Below the pieces are notes generated by a model. It ran no database searches, was not told the origin of the DNA, and saw nothing but the letters and a program-made list of their open reading frames with translations. From NCBI RefSeq assembly GCF_000428905.1, contig NZ_KE386815.1, positions 124,001-188,000 on the forward strand: a stretch of 64,000 nt of DNA, in the 5' to 3' direction. Of this stretch, positions 61,427-64,000 are shown piece after piece (the stretch's first letter is position 1; the number at the start of each line of letters is the position of its first letter). The position numbers and the translations under genes are program-made. The stretch is from Brumicola pallidula DSM 14239 = ACAM 615 (GTDB lineage: Bacteria; Pseudomonadota; Gammaproteobacteria; Enterobacterales; Alteromonadaceae).

Positions 61427-61475
61427 GTTTATTCCAAGCGTTGTTGCCGTTTATAACTGTTTCATATTGTGGCTA

Positions 61476-61503
61476 GTTGCCGTATCTGAGTAGACACGGC
61501 AAC
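61476..61503. repeat. Inverted repeat between GAPDH and thioredoxin-like genes
   Basis: GTTGCCGT and ACGGCAAC form a perfect 8 bp stem with a 12-base loop, 28 bp past the GAPDH stop. No T-run follows on the minus strand, so it is not called a terminator. Confidence 0.55.
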
Positions 61504-61530
61504 CTTACCAAAAATTGCAACGAGATTGAA

Positions 61531-63015
61531 TTAAGCACCCACTATATTAACTTTTGGGACCGATGGATATCTTAATCCAGCCATGTCTCTCACCACTCGC
61601 ATAACCTGACAGCTATAGCCAAACTCGTTGTCGTACCATACATATAAAGTAGCTCGGTTGTCCGCAACAATGGTCGCTTGCGAGTCAACAACACTGGCAG
61701 ATCTAGTACCGACCAAATCGGTTGATACTATTTCTTTTGATGCTGTAAAGTCGATCTGGTGTTGTAAATCAGAAAATAAACTGACAGTTTGCAGATAATT
61801 GTTGATGCTTTCCTTATCGGTTACTGATTTTAAGTTTAAGTTTAAAATCGCCATAGACACATTCGGCGTTGGAACTCGTATCGCGTTACCCGTTAACTTA
61901 CCAGCAAGCTGCGGATAAGCTTTGGCAACTGCTTTCGCTGCGCCTGTTTCAGTGATCACCATGTTCAATGATGCACTGCGCCCGCGTCTATCTGCTTTGT
62001 GGTAATTATCGATCAAATTCTGATCATTGGTAAATGAATGCACCGTTTCAACGTGTCCATTTTCAATCCCGTATTTTTCGTCCAATGCCTTTAAGACGGG
62101 GGTGATTGCATTTGTGGTGCAACTGGCTGCCGATAATATGGTGTCTGTAGTCAGAATGTCGTTATGGTTAACGCCGTGCACAATATTCTTTATGTCTCCT
62201 TTACCCGGCGCTGTTAACAACACTTTAGCAGCACCCTTTGACTTCAGATGTAATCCCAAACCTTCTTCATCTCGCCACATCCCTGTATTATCAACAATGA
62301 TCGCATTGTTGATACCATACTGCGTGTAATCAATTTCATCAGGACTATTCGCATAAATAACTTGAATATATGAGCCGTTGGCTTTAATTGCTTTACGTTC
62401 TTCATCTATCGTAATACTGCCATTGAAAGGGCCATGCACCGAGTCACGGCGCAATAAGCTCGCGCGCTTTTCCAAATCGCCTTCTCTGCCGCCACGCACG
62501 ACAATGGCACGTAGTCTGAGTTTATTATTGTTACCTTGGCGCTCAATTAGGAGTCTCGCTAATAGCCGTCCAATACGACCAAATCCATATAAAACAACGT
62601 CTGTAGCTTGATGATTATCCGCGGCGTTGTGGACCTCTTTTAGCTCTTCATTTAGGTAAGCCTGTAAATCCGTTCTGTTTTTCCCATCATTAGCTGTTCC
62701 TATTTTATCAGCATAATAGAAGTCAAACGCTAATTTACCTATATCAATTTCAACCGGAGCCAATTGCATTTTGCTAACAGCTTCGAGCACAGGCCAACTT
62801 TCTCTTAATCGCAGCTTTTCGCCTTCGTGGCGCCTTACCGTCCGGTGTGCCTTAATTACGTCAATGGCGCTGGCATTGAGCAATGTTCGCCCATACACGG
62901 TAATTTCGACACAATGGTTGCGGTAAAGACGACCAATAATCGGTAGCATTTTTTCGGCAAATTCCTGTCTTTCTTGCCAACTAGATAATAATTCCTGTTC
63001 GAACTGCTGATTCAT
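61531..63015 (-). CDS. Long-form glyceraldehyde-3-phosphate dehydrogenase
   Basis: Oxidises glyceraldehyde-3-phosphate with NAD(P). The 494 residues are about 150 more than standard GapA. The extra part is an N-terminal helical region (about 1-135) typical of a long GAPDH class in Vibrio and Shewanella relatives. The Rossmann start is VVLYGFGRIGRLLARLL (about 141-157), the catalytic Cys is in SAASCTTNAITPV, the catalytic His is in VETVHSFTNDQ, and the C-terminal NEFGYSCQVMRV is normal. A gluconeogenic or regulated role is possible. Confidence 0.92.
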   Translation of the reverse strand: MNQQFEQELLSSWQERQEFAEKMLPIIGRLYRNHCVEITVYGRTLLNASAIDVIKAHRTVRRHEGEKLRLRESWPVLEAVSKMQLAPVEIDIGKLAFDFYYADKIGTANDGKNRTDLQAYLNEELKEVHNAADNHQATDVVLYGFGRIGRLLARLLIERQGNNNKLRLRAIVVRGGREGDLEKRASLLRRDSVHGPFNGSITIDEERKAIKANGSYIQVIYANSPDEIDYTQYGINNAIIVDNTGMWRDEEGLGLHLKSKGAAKVLLTAPGKGDIKNIVHGVNHNDILTTDTILSAASCTTNAITPVLKALDEKYGIENGHVETVHSFTNDQNLIDNYHKADRRGRSASLNMVITETGAAKAVAKAYPQLAGKLTGNAIRVPTPNVSMAILNLNLKSVTDKESINNYLQTVSLFSDLQHQIDFTASKEIVSTDLVGTRSASVVDSQATIVADNRATLYVWYDNEFGYSCQVMRVVRDMAGLRYPSVPKVNIVGA

Positions 63016-63460
63016 GCAAAGTGCCCTCTAAACATAATGTAAGTGTTGCTGTTAATTGTCCAATATCGCACGTTATAAACGGCAATGCTTGAGTTGCGTG
63101 CGCGCATTCTATGCAATCCGTCAGCTTATGCCAAATTGTTGATAAATTTCACTTTTTTAGGATTTGTCAGGAACAGCGTGATTATGTTTGTAATTTATCT
63201 ACAAATAACCGATGGGGTTGAGCGTATTAACAAGATATGTTTTTTTAATTTAGCAAAAACGAGTAAAAAATAAATTAAAGTAGGCTACAAATATGCTATT
63301 AATCATGTAAATAGAAGTCTAACGCTCTGTTTACAAATCACTATTCTTGAATTTGAGCGCACGAAAGAAGGAATGGACACCGTGAAAAAGTCCCTAGCAG
63401 GTCAACACCTTCAGATGTAACAAACTTACATCAAAAAAAGTGTAATTAAATTGATTTGAT
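63016..63460. other. Gene-free region upstream of GAPDH
   Basis: 445 bp of AT-rich DNA between the msrB remnant and the GAPDH start on the minus strand. It contains a 9 bp inverted repeat (AAATTGATT/AATCAATTT at 63449-63472, partly inside the remnant end) and a T7 run on the minus strand near 63433-63439, which together may end gnd transcription. I see no gene. Confidence 0.5.
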
Positions 63461-63601
63461 TCAATCAATTTGACTTTTAAAGCTCAAAGAAATTGAATTT
63501 AGGCAATCTCGCTGTCCACTTGGTGTAGAGCCATCATCGAACATATGACTTAAATGCGCTTCACAATTTTTCCATACGATCTTAGTTGGTTGGTTGCATG
63601 C
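63461..63601 (-). pseudogene. msrB: msrB 3' fragment (peptide methionine sulfoxide reductase B remnant)
   Basis: A minus-strand frame without a start keeps the C-terminal part of Msr[21 protein letters not shown], directly followed by CLNSISLSF and a TGA at 63461-63463. This corresponds to the family's HLGHVFDDGP...RYCINSASL, including the catalytic Cys region. A TAG immediately upstream and the end of gnd 48 bp away leave no room for the remaining two thirds of the gene. The whole is therefore a deletion remnant. Confidence 0.8.
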
Positions 63602-63648
63602 CTAAAGTAGTGTCCGAGCAGATAATGCACATTAGCATCTTCACTGCG

Positions 63649-64000
63649 TTACCTTTTAACGATAACTTGCGCTCTGTCAGAACTATTCCATTCAATGTGA
63701 TATTTTTTGCTTTCTGGCTTATCAGTACGCGAGTAAGTGTGAGCACCAAAAAAGTCACGTTGTCCTTGCAATAAATTGGCAGGCAATACTTCGCAGCGAT
63801 ATGAATCATAGTAACTTAAAGCTGAAGACATCGCGGGGCAAGGAATACCTGCAATGGTCGCTGATGCTATCGCTCTGCGCCAATTTGATTGATATTTATT
63901 AATTTGGTCTATAAAAAACGGATCCAACAACAAGTTTTCTAAGTGCTCGTCATTTTCATAAGCTTTGGTAATAGATTGTAGGAAAATAGCGCGTATGATG
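63649..64000 (-). CDS. gnd: 6-phosphogluconate dehydrogenase, C-terminal part (runs off window)
   Basis: The last 116 codons of the decarboxylating pentose-phosphate enzyme. The frame is open to the window edge. Family residues include NWRRAIASATIAGIPCPAMS, ALSYYDSYRCEVLPANLLQG and QRDFFGAHTYSRTDKP. The end, EWNSSDRAQVIVKR, is about ten residues longer than the usual finish just after the HTEW motif, and may stem from the deletion that left the msrB remnant downstream. Confidence 0.93.
   Translation of the reverse strand, partial: IIRAIFLQSITKAYENDEHLENLLLDPFFIDQINKYQSNWRRAIASATIAGIPCPAMSSALSYYDSYRCEVLPANLLQGQRDFFGAHTYSRTDKPESKKYHIEWNSSDRAQVIVKR

Noticed and set aside
63085-63273. A 62-codon plus-strand frame upstream of GAPDH
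   Set aside because: It has no ribosome site or recognisable features and lies in a promoter region.

Overview
The window is a contiguous piece of a low-GC marine gammaproteobacterial chromosome. The gene set points to the order Alteromonadales, probably near Colwellia or Thalassotalea. This placement is an inference from protein flavour (SMC next to zipA and ligA, S46 peptidase, DUF1244, long GAPDH) and from gene order; no ribosomal RNA is present to confirm it. Most of the window is ordinary housekeeping sequence with one inserted genomic island.

Layout. 1-2.3 kb: comEC, cut by an in-frame amber codon and running off the left edge. 2.4-10.1 kb: a DUF2062 membrane protein, then ligA, zipA and smc on the minus strand. 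10.3-17.3 kb: cysZ, a secreted Sel1-repeat protein with a zinc-peptidase-like motif, nlpI, a DUF1244 protein, pnp and nhaR. 17.4-20.6 kb: an HPF-like ribosome hibernation factor, an S46 dipeptidyl-peptidase, and a compact transcription unit whose promoter is covered by MetJ-type met boxes and which ends in a strong terminator. 20.62-27.56 kb: a 6.9 kb island inserted at the 3' end of tRNA-Leu(GAG). It is flanked by a 26/27 bp direct repeat and carries a P4-type integrase, an AlpA regulator, an inovirus Gp2-like HUH protein, a zinc-ribbon protein and three exported proteins of unknown function. 27.5-33.1 kb: tRNA-Leu, secG, tpiA, glmM, folP and ftsH. 33.7-37.3 kb: yhbY, an SDR dehydrogenase and a LonB-like protease. 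37.7-51.0 kb: a collinear cell-envelope, translation and cofactor cluster, leuS-lptE-holA-nadD-rsfS-rlmH-mrdA-rodA-rlpA-dacA-ybeD-lipB-lipA. 51.0-63.0 kb: an ATP-grasp protein, a Cys/Met PLP enzyme, asparaginase I, a DUF349 protein, a DUF1315 protein, a zinc-ribbon membrane protein, an AGCS symporter with an inserted domain, an M14 carboxypeptidase, a thioredoxin-like protein and a long GAPDH. 63.4-64.0 kb: an msrB remnant and the 3' end of gnd.

How it fits together. The ftsH-folP-glmM-secG-tRNA-Leu and pnp-nlpI blocks match the two ends of one well-known enterobacterial region. The rimP-nusA-infB-rbfA-truB-rpsO block that normally joins them is absent here. In its place are the island, the met-box unit, the S46 peptidase, hpf and nhaR. 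The island moved the tRNA away from its original terminator, which is still visible just beyond the distal att site, and supplied a new one. The leuS-lipA block couples leucyl-tRNA charging, LPS export, replication, NAD synthesis, ribosome silencing, rod-shape peptidoglycan synthesis and lipoate synthesis in closely spaced, mostly overlapping genes.

The strongest leads for something undescribed are the met-box-controlled small unit at 20.20-20.62 kb (small proteins or a small RNA), the island with its HUH protein and exported cargo, the Sel1/zincin protein, and the recent-looking nonsense codon in comEC.
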